From NCBI GenBank assembly GCA_001795035.1, contig MGMW01000039.1, forward strand, positions 1-24,776: DNA of 24,776 nt. Direction: 5' to 3'. This document shows positions 1-7,490 of the stretch, in pieces (within the stretch, counting starts at the first letter, position 1; every line of letters starts with the position of its first letter). The notes below the pieces were generated by a model, which worked only from the letters and a program-made list of their open reading frames with translations, was not told the origin of the DNA and searched no databases. The translations under genes were made by a program, and so were the position numbers. The DNA is from Chloroflexi bacterium RBG_13_53_26 (GTDB lineage Bacteria; Chloroflexota; Dehalococcoidia; UBA2247; RBG-13-53-26).

Positions 1-1
1 C

Positions 2-97
2 CTCGTCTACAGCTTTCAAAGCAAGGTGATATATCCCAATGACAGGATCGCCGATATGAAAGTGAGCGTCATCATTATATCAAATGGCACCTACTAG
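2..97 (+). CDS. possible C-terminal tail of a gene entering from the left edge
   Basis: The frame that starts at base 2 stays open for 31 codons and stops at TAG 95-97; the other two plus frames close quickly. The translated tail alternates hydrophobic and polar residues (for example VSVIIISNGTY at the end), which looks like beta structure. There is no start inside the window. No function can be assigned, and 31 open codons could occur by chance, so this is tentative. Confidence 0.3.
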   Translation, partial: LVYSFQSKVIYPNDRIADMKVSVIIISNGTY

Positions 98-127
98 AGA
101 CAACGCGCGCGCACAGTGCAGGGAAAC

Positions 128-140
128 TGATATAATATCA
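128..140 (+). promoter_or_regulatory. extended -10 promoter inside a perfect palindrome
   Basis: TGATATAATATCA is a perfect 13-bp palindrome (TGATAT, central A, ATATCA) that contains an extended -10 element, TG-A-TATAAT. No good -35 hexamer lies at the usual distance, which suits an extended -10 promoter. Predicted transcription would begin near 143, about 30 bases before the ATG at 172. Similar half-sites occur at 27-32 (TGATAT) and 78-83 (ATATCA). The element could be a promoter, an operator, or both. Confidence 0.5.
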
Positions 141-171
141 AACATGACATATAGGGGGCCGGAGGAAAGAC

Positions 172-756
172 ATGAGTGAGATGAAGAGTGCCTTTGAGAA
201 AGCCATGGAGAGAGTAGGCGGCATTGGAGAGCCGTCCAAAGAGGAGATGTTGCAGTGGAAGTACGTCCCTGAAGGGCAGAGATTGGCAGCAGGGTATTTC
301 AAGGACGACATCAACCTAGTGGCTGAACTGAGCAAGTTCAAAGAAGAACAGAAACACTTCGTTGCTAAGGGCATGGAAGAGGTTCTCCTGCGAAACATAA
401 CCCTGCCACTGAATGAAACTGCCAAGAAGAACAATAGGAAGGCAATGGAGGCTATCAAGGCTGTCAAGAGAGACAAAGCTAGCCTAGAGAATATTTACAC
501 TAAGATCAGACGCATTTTCGACCACCATGCGCAGCAGGGTGAGCAACAGAGGAAACAGGCCTACGAGATGCTGAAACAAGACTTCCAGTTAAGGATACAG
601 CAAGCCATGCAGCAGGGGTTGGCTCCTGGAGCCAAGATCAATATAGAGAGCCAGCCACAATTCCAGGAGGAATGGCGAAGAACCGTCGCTCACCTGGACT
701 CTCAATACAATACACTACTAGATGAGTATAAGCGGGAGATTCAAGCTGTCCGCTAG
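172..756 (+). CDS. unrecognised helical hypothetical protein, 194 aa
   Basis: The ATG at 172 follows a clear Shine-Dalgarno GGAGG at 161-165, so the start is well supported. The product is highly charged, has no membrane segment, signal peptide or cysteine, and appears almost entirely helical. Residues 1-30 carry a GGIGEPS turn and a WKYVPEGQR segment; residues 45-70 and 85-150 look like long amphipathic helices, with a glutamine-rich patch near 120-150 (HHAQQGEQQR, QQAMQQG). The last 40 residues again look helical. A coiled-coil or adaptor role is possible but not shown. It converges on folE with 19 bases between the stop codons. I do not recognise the family. Confidence 0.75.
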   Translation: MSEMKSAFEKAMERVGGIGEPSKEEMLQWKYVPEGQRLAAGYFKDDINLVAELSKFKEEQKHFVAKGMEEVLLRNITLPLNETAKKNNRKAMEAIKAVKRDKASLENIYTKIRRIFDHHAQQGEQQRKQAYEMLKQDFQLRIQQAMQQGLAPGAKINIESQPQFQEEWRRTVAHLDSQYNTLLDEYKREIQAVR

Positions 757-775
757 GACATGGACCTCCACAGAT

Positions 776-1339
776 TTATCCCCCTACAAGAGAGAGGAAC
801 TCCGCCCTAGTCGCAGCACTGCGGCGGAATAGACCCCTGTTGGCTGACGTGACAATGTTGCTTCCGGGTTTCTTTATACCCCTCATGGTCATGCACAGGT
901 GTTCCGCCCGAACAATCACCGCAACACCATCAGGCTGCAGAGCTTCGACAATAGCTTCGGCGATCTGCGTGGTCATCCGCTCCTGCAGTTGGGGACGATG
1001 AGTTACAATTTCTACAACACGGGCTAGCTTGCTAGCACCTACAACTCGGCCATCGGCATTTGGGATGTAGCCCACGTGGGCCACTCCATAGAAGGGAAGC
1101 AGGTGATGTTCGCACATAGAATAGAAGGGAATATCCTTTACTACCACCATCTCCCTGTGCCCCTCTTCAAAGCCAACAAATAGCTCCTGTTTGGGGTCTT
1201 TATCCATACCATCGAAGATCTCAGCGTACATCTCCGCAATGCGCCGTGGTGTGCCTGTCAAACCCTCACGATTTGGGTCATCTCCAATGGCTTCAATAAG
1301 AGCCATTATTGCTTGCTCAATTCTAGCCAGATCAACCAT
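776..1339 (-). CDS. folE: GTP cyclohydrolase I
   Basis: The enzyme converts GTP to 7,8-dihydroneopterin triphosphate, the first step of tetrahydrofolate and pterin synthesis. The 187-aa product has the family pattern: REGLTGTPRRIAEMY near 24-38, the zinc site SMCEHHLLPF (Cys76, His79) and the second zinc cysteine in AEHLCMTMRG (Cys149), followed by KKPGSN. I chose the ATG at 1339 because GGGAGG lies at 1345-1350, just upstream, and the protein then matches the usual length; a longer frame reaching 1426 would overlap thrC and add 29 residues unlike the family. It is the last gene of the minus-strand run, 77 bases after thrC. Product THF would serve GlyA, encoded in the same run. Confidence 0.95.
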   Translation of the reverse strand: MVDLARIEQAIMALIEAIGDDPNREGLTGTPRRIAEMYAEIFDGMDKDPKQELFVGFEEGHREMVVVKDIPFYSMCEHHLLPFYGVAHVGYIPNADGRVVGASKLARVVEIVTHRPQLQERMTTQIAEAIVEALQPDGVAVIVRAEHLCMTMRGIKKPGSNIVTSANRGLFRRSAATRAEFLSLVGG

Positions 1340-1416
1340 GGTATCCTCCCTGGTGATGTCTATGGGCCTGTGGGCTATCCCACTCCTGCTTGTGAGAGAT
1401 CTACTAGTCACCTCAA

Positions 1417-2466
1417 CTAGTACCAACCGAGAGCCTTCTCCATCTTACCAAGCTCGGGAGGCAGCTCCAAGAACGGCGGAGTTCCTCTCATGGCGGTATC
1501 CGGGTCTTTGAGGCCACTACCAGTCACTATGCAGACCACCTTCTTGTCCGACAAATCGAGGTTACGTGACCACTTGATCAGTCCGGCTACAGAAGCTGCT
1601 GAGGCTGGCTCACCAAAGATGCCTTCTTTTGTGGCCATGACGTGGTAGGCTGACCGAATCTCATCATCACTAACGCAGTCAATGGTGCCTCCGGACTCAT
1701 CGCGGGCACCCACTGCACCCTGCCAGCTGGCTGGATTGCCAATGCGTATCGCTGTAGCTATTGTCTCAGGGTTAGCAACCCGCTCACCTCGAACAATGGG
1801 TGCTGCTCCCTCTGCTTCAAATCCCATCATCTTTGGAAGCCGTCCAGCCTTACCCACCCGGTGGTACTCCACAAATCCCTTCCAGTAAGCAGTGATATTG
1901 CCTGCATTGCCTACAGGAACGAATAGATAATCGGGAGCCTCACCAAGGACATCCACAATCTCAAAGGCGGCTGTCTTCTGCCCCTCAATACGATAGGGGT
2001 TGACCGAATTGACTAAGGTTACGGGACGTTTTTCCACCAACTTGCGTACCATCTCCAGTGCTTGATCAAAGTTACCATTTATAGCAACTATCTTCGCACC
2101 ATACACTATCGCCTGGGCCAGCTTGCCCAAGGCGATATTCCCCTTAGGAACTACAATAATGGTGTCAAGCCCACATCGCGCCCCGTAGGCTGCTGCCGAG
2201 GCACTGGTGTTTCCTGTAGAGGCACAGATGATAGCAGGGCTCTTCGCCTCCAGAGCCTTGGCCACTGCCACCACCATGCCCCGATCCTTAAACGATCCGG
2301 TGGGGTTACATCCTTCCAGTTTGAAATACAGCTCCCCGCACCCTATCTCCCTCTCCAAATTCTGGGACCTGACCAAGGGAGTATCCCCTTCACCTAGAGT
2401 GATCTGAGGAGTAGAAGGTGTGACAGGAAGAAACTCACCGTACTTGATCAATACACCAACGCCCAT
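1417..2466 (-). CDS. thrC: threonine synthase
   Basis: PLP-dependent threonine synthase makes threonine from O-phosphohomoserine. The 349-aa protein opens with KYGEFLPVT and LGEGDTPLV, carries the PLP lysine in GSFKDRG (Lys60), the phosphate-binding ASTGNTSAS loop near 82-90 and PVGNAGNITAYWKG in the middle. The C-terminal part has IFGEPASAAS and VCIVTGSGLKDPD. This is the short, bacterial and archaeal form without the long N-terminal extension of yeast-type enzymes. The start codon at 2466 has only a weak AGGAT upstream, so the exact start is moderately sure. It follows the small four-cysteine protein gene by 23 bases and belongs to a hom-thrC operon. No homoserine kinase (thrB) gene is present in the window, so the phosphorylating enzyme must lie elsewhere. 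Confidence 0.95.
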   Translation of the reverse strand: MGVGVLIKYGEFLPVTPSTPQITLGEGDTPLVRSQNLEREIGCGELYFKLEGCNPTGSFKDRGMVVAVAKALEAKSPAIICASTGNTSASAAAYGARCGLDTIIVVPKGNIALGKLAQAIVYGAKIVAINGNFDQALEMVRKLVEKRPVTLVNSVNPYRIEGQKTAAFEIVDVLGEAPDYLFVPVGNAGNITAYWKGFVEYHRVGKAGRLPKMMGFEAEGAAPIVRGERVANPETIATAIRIGNPASWQGAVGARDESGGTIDCVSDDEIRSAYHVMATKEGIFGEPASAASVAGLIKWSRNLDLSDKKVVCIVTGSGLKDPDTAMRGTPPFLELPPELGKMEKALGWY

Positions 2467-2489
2467 CGCCGTGCCAACATCCTACAATT

Positions 2490-2696
2490 TCAAAGAAAGG
2501 TCTCCACCTCGCGTCCCTTTTCATCCCTCCTCTTCTTCAGATAGCCCTTTGCGCGGGAGCATTTCTCACAAAGGCGCAAGCGCGGTTTGTCGTCTTCAGT
2601 AACATGGGCATATCTTTCAGGATGTCTCATGACTCTGCCACATCCATTGCACTCTATTTCCCCACTGACAATTAGGCCAGCAACCCATGATGCCAT
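2490..2696 (-). CDS. small four-cysteine zinc-ribbon protein in the threonine operon, 68 aa
   Basis: The product has two CxxC pairs, CNGC (Cys16, Cys19) and CEKC (Cys43, Cys46), spaced like a zinc ribbon, and ends in a basic, charged helix (KGYLKKRRDEKGRE). The N-terminus MASWVAGLIVSGEIEC is weakly hydrophobic but too short to be a membrane span. The start is unusually well supported: AGGTGGTGATC, an extended match to the 16S anti-Shine-Dalgarno, lies directly upstream. The gene sits 15 bases after hom and 23 before thrC, so it is surely co-transcribed with them. Zinc or another metal binding is inferred from the cysteines; a regulatory or RNA-binding role is speculation. I do not recognise a named family. 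Confidence 0.8.
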   Translation of the reverse strand: MASWVAGLIVSGEIECNGCGRVMRHPERYAHVTEDDKPRLRLCEKCSRAKGYLKKRRDEKGREVETFL

Positions 2697-2711
2697 TTGA
2701 TCACCACCTAT

Positions 2712-4010
2712 CTATTCTTCAACTCTGATAAGATTGCATATTTCCTTAACCACAGAGAGCCCCTCCATCTCGCTCACGGACTGTTGCATGAATTGCTCCC
2801 GCGCCGGATGGGTCATAATAACTATCTCTGCGGTTTGAGTTACTTCATCAGCCTCTTTCTGGATGACAGAGGCAATGCTAATCGAATGGTCACCCAAGAC
2901 CCTGGCTATCTGGGCAAGAACGCCAGGACGATCAGCAATACCCATCCTAAGATAGTAACGCGTTTCCAGTTCCGAAACGGGCCTTATCGGCATTCGCTGG
3001 GGCGGTCTCGGGCGTACACTACCCTTCCCCTCAGAACATATGACCCGTCCTGTGGCAATAACATCTGCAATAATTGCACTGGCCGTGGGTTGGGCACCGG
3101 CCCCCCTCCCATAGAAAATCAACGTACCGACCAAGTCACCATCTATCTGGACAGCGTTGTAGACACCGTCTACCTTAGCCAACAGGAATTCCACGGGAAT
3201 AAATGCAGGATGCACCCGCACCTCAATAGACCCGTCTCCCTGCTTGGCGATGGCCAGAAGCTTTATCTCGTAACCCAGCTCCTTGGCATAGCGGAAGTCC
3301 TGTTTGCACAAGCGAGAAATGCCCTGGCAGTAGATGTCTTCAGGCTGAACAACAGTATGAAAGGCAACAGTAGCCAGGATAGCTAGTTTGTAGGCAGCGT
3401 CCTTCCCCTCGATATCGTTGGCAGCATCCGGCTCGGCATATCCCAACTCCTGAGCCTTCTTCAGAGCAACATCGAAGCTCACTCCCTCGTTGGACATCCT
3501 GGTAAGAATATAGTTGGTTGTCCCATTAATGATGGCATACATGGTGGTTATCTCATTGGCCAGCAAACCGTGATGGAGAGGGAGTAGCAGCGGGATACCT
3601 CCACCCACACTGGCCTCATAGAGTATGGACACACCCCTCTCTTGAGCCATCTTCAAAAGCTCTGCTCCGTGCTTGGCTATTACCTCCTTGTTAGCAGTAA
3701 CCACGTGCTTACCCCTTAGAAGAGCCTCTTTTGTGTACTCCAGAGCCGGGTGCTCACCACCGATGACCTCGATAACAATATCGATCTCCGAGTCAGCCAA
3801 GATCTCCTGAGGATCAAGGCTAAGAAGATGAGAATCCACCAACACTGGACGCGGCTTCCCACGATCGCGTACCAAAACCTTCTTCAGTGCCAGGGGACAG
3901 CCTATCTCCTCAGCCAGCGTTCTATTCTTCTCCAAAACAACTCTGGCTACCCCACCACCCACTACTCCTAAGCCCATTAGTCCGATGCCTATGTTCCTCT
4001 TCATCCTCAT
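2712..4010 (-). CDS. hom: homoserine dehydrogenase with C-terminal ACT domain
   Basis: This enzyme reduces aspartate semialdehyde to homoserine, the branch point toward threonine and methionine. The 432-aa protein shows an N-terminal NAD(P)-binding fold with GLMGLGVVGGG (10-20), VVTANKEVIAKHG (103-115), the catalytic region NGTTNYIL (162-169) and GYAEPDAANDIEGKDAAYK (190-208), and an ACT domain from about 352 to 430 (MGIADRPGVLAQIARVLGDH). The ACT domain is the usual site for feedback control by threonine. The first ATG (4010) has CAGGGA some 10 bases upstream; the ATG at 4004 is an alternative two codons in. It begins 17 bases after the foldase gene ends. Confidence 0.96.
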   Translation of the reverse strand: MRMKRNIGIGLMGLGVVGGGVARVVLEKNRTLAEEIGCPLALKKVLVRDRGKPRPVLVDSHLLSLDPQEILADSEIDIVIEVIGGEHPALEYTKEALLRGKHVVTANKEVIAKHGAELLKMAQERGVSILYEASVGGGIPLLLPLHHGLLANEITTMYAIINGTTNYILTRMSNEGVSFDVALKKAQELGYAEPDAANDIEGKDAAYKLAILATVAFHTVVQPEDIYCQGISRLCKQDFRYAKELGYEIKLLAIAKQGDGSIEVRVHPAFIPVEFLLAKVDGVYNAVQIDGDLVGTLIFYGRGAGAQPTASAIIADVIATGRVICSEGKGSVRPRPPQRMPIRPVSELETRYYLRMGIADRPGVLAQIARVLGDHSISIASVIQKEADEVTQTAEIVIMTHPAREQFMQQSVSEMEGLSVVKEICNLIRVEE

Positions 4011-4027
4011 CTTAGTCCCTGCTCAAT

Positions 4028-5059
4028 TCAGACATTCTCCAGAGCCCAGGATATCTTCCCATACCCAGCCTCGCTCTCAAGGTAGTTTATGACCTCATTC
4101 ACTTCAGGCTTCTTCTCATTATCAAGCCATTCGTTGAACGCCTCCCCAATCAACACATCCCTGTGATCGTAACTCAGAGGCCTGTCCTCTTTCCCCAGCA
4201 CCTGTATTACCCAAAAGCTGCCCGACTGCTCGCTGTCCTCGATTGGATTGCTGATCCGGCCCAGGTTTTCTTCCTTAGACCCCTCGCCAAAAACATAGTC
4301 ATCCAACGCGGAACTTTCAAGGCCCATTGACACCCACTCAACATTGTCCGTGGTTGGATAGTAGCTCGAAGCAGAGAAGGCCTCAGCCAATTGCTCAATA
4401 CCTTCACTCCATCTCTCCCTTACCGCCGTGGCATTGTCTGACCCCACCACAAGTATGGCATGGATATGCACATGCGGGAATACCTCATCCACAGGGTACT
4501 TCGTCTCTCCAAAACGATTCAGTAGCTCTGTACGTATTACCTCTGATTCCACATACTTCCGCTTGAAGTCTCCTTCGGACAGCCCACCCTCAGCAAGACC
4601 TGCAACTACTTCCTTGTACTTCTGCTCAAACTCTTTGTCGGTCATTTCTGAGCCGAAAATCTCCCGTATTTTCCCGTTCACAGCCTCCTCGCTGACAACG
4701 ATACCAAACTGTTCCTCGGCACCCCACCTCATCAACTCATTGCTTATCATCGTCACAGCAATCGATTGAGCCGATTCCACATCTGTATAGGGATCCTGCC
4801 CCACCCCCCACAGACGAAGCATCCTCACGAAATAGTCCATATCAAGCACTCTATCATTCACTCTGACAATAGGCTGATGCCACGGCTTGATGCGGGTTGC
4901 GTAGTAGCCATAGCCAATTATGGCCAAGGCAGAAACAATAGTTAATGAGATGATTACTAGGACAATGTGTCGCCGCCGCCTCTCTACATCCCACTTGGAA
5001 CGCCCGCGCTTAGACTCTGCCTTCCGAGCCAACCCACCAACCCCTACCTTCTTGTCCAA
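4028..5059 (-). CDS. membrane-anchored SurA/PpiC-type peptidyl-prolyl isomerase
   Basis: A 343-aa protein with a basic, cytoplasmic N-terminus (KRGRSKWDVERRRRH), one transmembrane segment at about 31-53, and a large external part. Residues about 60-190 resemble the helical SurA N-terminal chaperone domain (VNDRVLDMDYF, ISNELMRWGAEEQFGIVVSEE), and residues 195-300 resemble a parvulin domain (HVHIHAILV, LAEAFSAS, VEWVSMG, FGEGSKEENLGRIS). Such proteins assist folding of secreted proteins. The start is a TTG at 5059 with GGAG six bases upstream; no in-frame ATG lies near, so the TTG is needed for the membrane anchor. The parvulin domain is divergent, and chaperone function without isomerase activity is possible. 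It lies between rpsR and hom in one co-directional run. Confidence 0.8.
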   Translation of the reverse strand: MDKKVGVGGLARKAESKRGRSKWDVERRRRHIVLVIISLTIVSALAIIGYGYYATRIKPWHQPIVRVNDRVLDMDYFVRMLRLWGVGQDPYTDVESAQSIAVTMISNELMRWGAEEQFGIVVSEEAVNGKIREIFGSEMTDKEFEQKYKEVVAGLAEGGLSEGDFKRKYVESEVIRTELLNRFGETKYPVDEVFPHVHIHAILVVGSDNATAVRERWSEGIEQLAEAFSASSYYPTTDNVEWVSMGLESSALDDYVFGEGSKEENLGRISNPIEDSEQSGSFWVIQVLGKEDRPLSYDHRDVLIGEAFNEWLDNEKKPEVNEVINYLESEAGYGKISWALENV

Positions 5060-5126
5060 GTCTCACTCCCACAGAAAGACAAGAACTCCGCTTCACACAT
5101 GACATGGAGTAATAAGATACGCACAA

Positions 5127-5444
5127 CTAAAGAGGATGCAACTCCCGCAGAGTAGCAGTTCCTATTCTGCGCATCTGAGTCGGCACAAATGGCAGCAAAG
5201 CCAAGTGACGAGCCCTCTTGATCGCCAGGGCCATAGCCCGCTGATGCTTAGCACAATTGCCACTTCTTCGTCGCGGTTCTATCTTACATCGGTCCGAGAT
5301 GTAGCGCCTTAACGAAGCTGGCTCTTTGTAGGTGATATCCTTTCCCTTGTCAGCACAGAAAACACACGCCCTTCGCCTAGGAACATACTTGGGCTTGCCT
5401 GTCCTCCTTGTTGTCTTTGGTGGTGCTCGCTTTGTATATGCCAT
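5127..5444 (-). CDS. rpsR: 30S ribosomal protein S18
   Basis: S18 binds the platform of the small ribosomal subunit next to S6. The 105-aa protein contains the family core: EPASLRRYISDRCKIEPRR, GNCAKHQRAMALAIKRARH and LALLPF. It keeps CVFC plus two later cysteines (DRC and GNC), the pattern of the zinc-binding C+ form; many bacteria carry a cysteine-free form instead. The start is the ATG at 5444, directly after GAGAGGAAAG; a TTG four codons upstream lies within that ribosome-binding site and is unlikely. The gene follows ssb by 15 bases. The protein has a C-terminal extension past LLPF of about 20 residues, ending LRELHPL. Confidence 0.97.
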   Translation of the reverse strand: MAYTKRAPPKTTRRTGKPKYVPRRRACVFCADKGKDITYKEPASLRRYISDRCKIEPRRRSGNCAKHQRAMALAIKRARHLALLPFVPTQMRRIGTATLRELHPL

Positions 5445-5459
5445 CTTTCCTCTCAACCT

Positions 5460-5867
5460 CTAGAACGGTAAGTCGTCCTCCGTTGTCACATCTTCGAGTT
5501 TCTCGAGCTTCGATTCCTCCGGGAGCGGTGCAGTGGCCTGTCTGCCAAGAAAGAGGACTCGTTCTGCCACTATCTCTACACGGCTTCGCTTCTGACCATC
5601 CTGGCCTTCCCAAGACCGTGTTCGCAGCCTTCCTTCCACATAGACTTGCCTCCCTTTGCCCAAGTGCTGATTACAGCTCTCCGCCAACTTGTTCCATGTA
5701 ATCACGGTAAACCACTCCGTTTCCTGCTTGCGCTCATTTTCAGGGGTGGTGAAAACCCTGTTGGTGGCAACACTAAAACTGGTCACCGGGTTTCCATTGG
5801 GAGTGTAGCGCATCTCTGGATCAGTCCCCACGTTGCCAATGATCATCACCTTGTTCAGATTAGCCAT
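5460..5867 (-). CDS. ssb: single-stranded DNA-binding protein
   Basis: SSB coats single-stranded DNA in replication, repair and recombination. The 135-aa product begins ANLNKVMIIGNVGTDPEMRYTPNG, has the OB-fold core (FSVATNR, TEWFTVITWNKLAE, KGRQVYVEGRLRTRSW) over residues 1-110, a short acidic linker, and the DDLPF tip that recruits partner proteins. The ATG at 5867 has GAGGTAAGGGGAG just upstream. It lies between rpsF and rpsR, the common bacterial rpsF-ssb-rpsR order. The linker is short (about 20 residues), so this is a compact SSB. Confidence 0.97.
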   Translation of the reverse strand: MANLNKVMIIGNVGTDPEMRYTPNGNPVTSFSVATNRVFTTPENERKQETEWFTVITWNKLAESCNQHLGKGRQVYVEGRLRTRSWEGQDGQKRSRVEIVAERVLFLGRQATAPLPEESKLEKLEDVTTEDDLPF

Positions 5868-5893
5868 TTCTCCCCTTACCTCTCACAGAGATA

Positions 5894-6178
5894 CTATCCT
5901 ACTCTCACCAGCAAGTATCGAAGTATCTGCTCTAAGCCCTGCAAGTTCTTCTCTAGCTCTGGTGCCACATCAGGCTGGAGTCTAAGTGGAGTCAGTACGT
6001 AGTTCCCCTCCCGATGCTTCTTTATCGGATATGCCAGCCTTTTCCTGCCCCATCTATTCACCTCACCAACAACGCCGCCCTTTTGGGTAATCAAATCGTT
6101 CACCCTATCGATTTCAGCAGGCAGATCTTCCTCAGTAATCTCCGGGCTGAAAACCACCGTCAATTCGTAGTCGCGCAA
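5894..6178 (-). CDS. rpsF: 30S ribosomal protein S6, TTG start
   Basis: S6 pairs with S18 on the 30S platform. The 94-aa product has the family features RDYELTVVFSPEI at the start, WGRKRLAYPIKKHREGNYVL in the middle and the C-terminal RYLLVRVG. The start is TTG at 6178, with GGAGG ten bases upstream, giving the expected length and N-terminus; no in-frame ATG exists. ssb starts 26 bases downstream. The gene is first of the rpsF-ssb-rpsR block, and a candidate promoter lies at 6227-6255, so it may be transcribed from its own promoter as well as by read-through from glyA. Confidence 0.96.
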   Translation of the reverse strand: MRDYELTVVFSPEITEEDLPAEIDRVNDLITQKGGVVGEVNRWGRKRLAYPIKKHREGNYVLTPLRLQPDVAPELEKNLQGLEQILRYLLVRVG

Positions 6179-6226
6179 CTTCTTGCTCCCTCCGATACCA
6201 GTAGGAACTCCTTTTTATCGAACCAA

Positions 6227-6255
6227 ACTATAGCATACAAATGGCTAGCCCACAA
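6227..6255 (-). promoter_or_regulatory. candidate promoter of rpsF-ssb-rpsR
   Basis: On the minus strand a -35-like TTGTGG (6255-6250) and a -10 TATAGT (6232-6227) are separated by 17 bases, in the 79-bp gap between glyA and rpsF. The -10 matches consensus at five of six positions, the -35 at only three or four. Its placement before a ribosomal protein operon makes it plausible. Confidence 0.4.
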
Positions 6256-6257
6256 GC

Positions 6258-7490
6258 TTAAGGTGGGGGAAAGAGACGGGAGATTTCCGCAACCTCTCGA
6301 GAGACCTCCGATTTCGTCTTTTCGTTACCAATATCCGTCAACACCTTGCGAATCAGTACGGCAATCTGCTTCATTTCCTGCGGACCGAGCCCCCTCGTAG
6401 TGGCAGCCGGTGTACCAAGCCTCAGCCCGCTGGTAGTCTGTGCCGGAAGAGGATCGAAGGGGATACCGTTTCGGTTGGCGCATATGCCTACACTGTCTAG
6501 AGTTTCCTCTGCCAATCTCCCTGTTATCCCCATTCCACGCAGGTCGATCAGTACAAGATGACTGTCTGTACCCCCGGTAACAAGGCGAAAACCTAGCCTC
6601 TCCAGCTCAGAGGCTAGAACCTTGGCATTTTCCACTAATCTCCGCTGATAACTGACGAAGTCGGGCTGCATCGCTTCATGGAAACAAACTGCCTTTGCAG
6701 CGATAACGTGCATTAGAGGCCCCCCCTGCACCCCCGGGAAGACAGCAGCATCCAACGCCCTAGCAAATTCCTGCTTCGCCAGAACAAAACCGCCCCGAGG
6801 TCCTCGCAGAGTCTTGTGTGTAGTGGCAGTAACCACCTGTGCCCAAGGCAGCGGCGAAGGGTGCACCCCACCAGCCACCATGCCGGCTATATGCGCAATA
6901 TCCACCATGAGTTGCGCACCCACACCTTCAGCAACATGATGAAACTTTTCAAAATCGATGATTCTGGGATAGGAACTGGCACCAGCCACTATCACCTTCG
7001 GTTTATGCTCTTTGGCCAGCCGCTCTACCTCATCGTAGTCAATCCTCTCCGTTTCCCTATTCACCCCATAATGGACAAACTCATAACATTTACCAGAGAA
7101 GCTTACCGGGCTCCCATGGCTGAGATGTCCCCCGTGAGCCAAACTCATACTCATCACCTTGTCCCCATGATTTAGCAGGGCAAGATAGACGGCCGCGTTA
7201 GCCTGGGTCCCACTGTGCGGCTGGACATTAGCATACTCAGCCTGATAAAGCTGCTTTGCCCTAAGTATGGCTATCTTCTCTACTTCGTCAATTTCCTGAC
7301 AACCACCATAATAGCGGTGCCCTGGATAACCCTCAGCGTATTTGTTAGTGAGGACAGAGCCTTGTGCCTCTAGCACCGCGCGGCTGGTGTAGTTCTCGGC
7401 AGCAATGAACACCAATTTGCATCGCTGTCGTTCCTCTTCCTTTCCAATTGTCGATGCGATTTCTGGATCTTTTTTCAATAGCTCTTTCAT
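6258..7490 (-). CDS. glyA: serine hydroxymethyltransferase
   Basis: GlyA interconverts serine and glycine while charging tetrahydrofolate with a one-carbon unit. The 410-aa protein has LVFIAAENYTSRAVLEAQG near 27-44, the NKYAEGYPGHRYYGGC block (49-64), the SGTQANAAVY segment (93-102), DIAHIAG (197-203) and the PLP lysine in TTHKTLRGPRGG (Lys226). The ATG at 7490 has AAGGGAAG directly upstream and overlaps the TGA of comF in an ATGA arrangement, so translation is probably coupled to comF. A longer frame up to 7583 would run far into comF with residues unlike the family. It shares the folate pathway with folE further along the same run. Confidence 0.96.
   Translation of the reverse strand: MKELLKKDPEIASTIGKEEERQRCKLVFIAAENYTSRAVLEAQGSVLTNKYAEGYPGHRYYGGCQEIDEVEKIAILRAKQLYQAEYANVQPHSGTQANAAVYLALLNHGDKVMSMSLAHGGHLSHGSPVSFSGKCYEFVHYGVNRETERIDYDEVERLAKEHKPKVIVAGASSYPRIIDFEKFHHVAEGVGAQLMVDIAHIAGMVAGGVHPSPLPWAQVVTATTHKTLRGPRGGFVLAKQEFARALDAAVFPGVQGGPLMHVIAAKAVCFHEAMQPDFVSYQRRLVENAKVLASELERLGFRLVTGGTDSHLVLIDLRGMGITGRLAEETLDSVGICANRNGIPFDPLPAQTTSGLRLGTPAATTRGLGPQEMKQIAVLIRKVLTDIGNEKTKSEVSREVAEISRLFPPP

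Noticed and set aside
1340..1426. longer N-terminus for GTP cyclohydrolase I
   Set aside because: It would overlap thrC and adds residues unlike the family, whereas the ATG at 1339 has a good ribosome-binding site.
2697..3386. 229-codon plus-strand frame inside hom
   Set aside because: The minus-strand hom gene explains the region with full catalytic and ACT motifs; the plus frame has no family signs.
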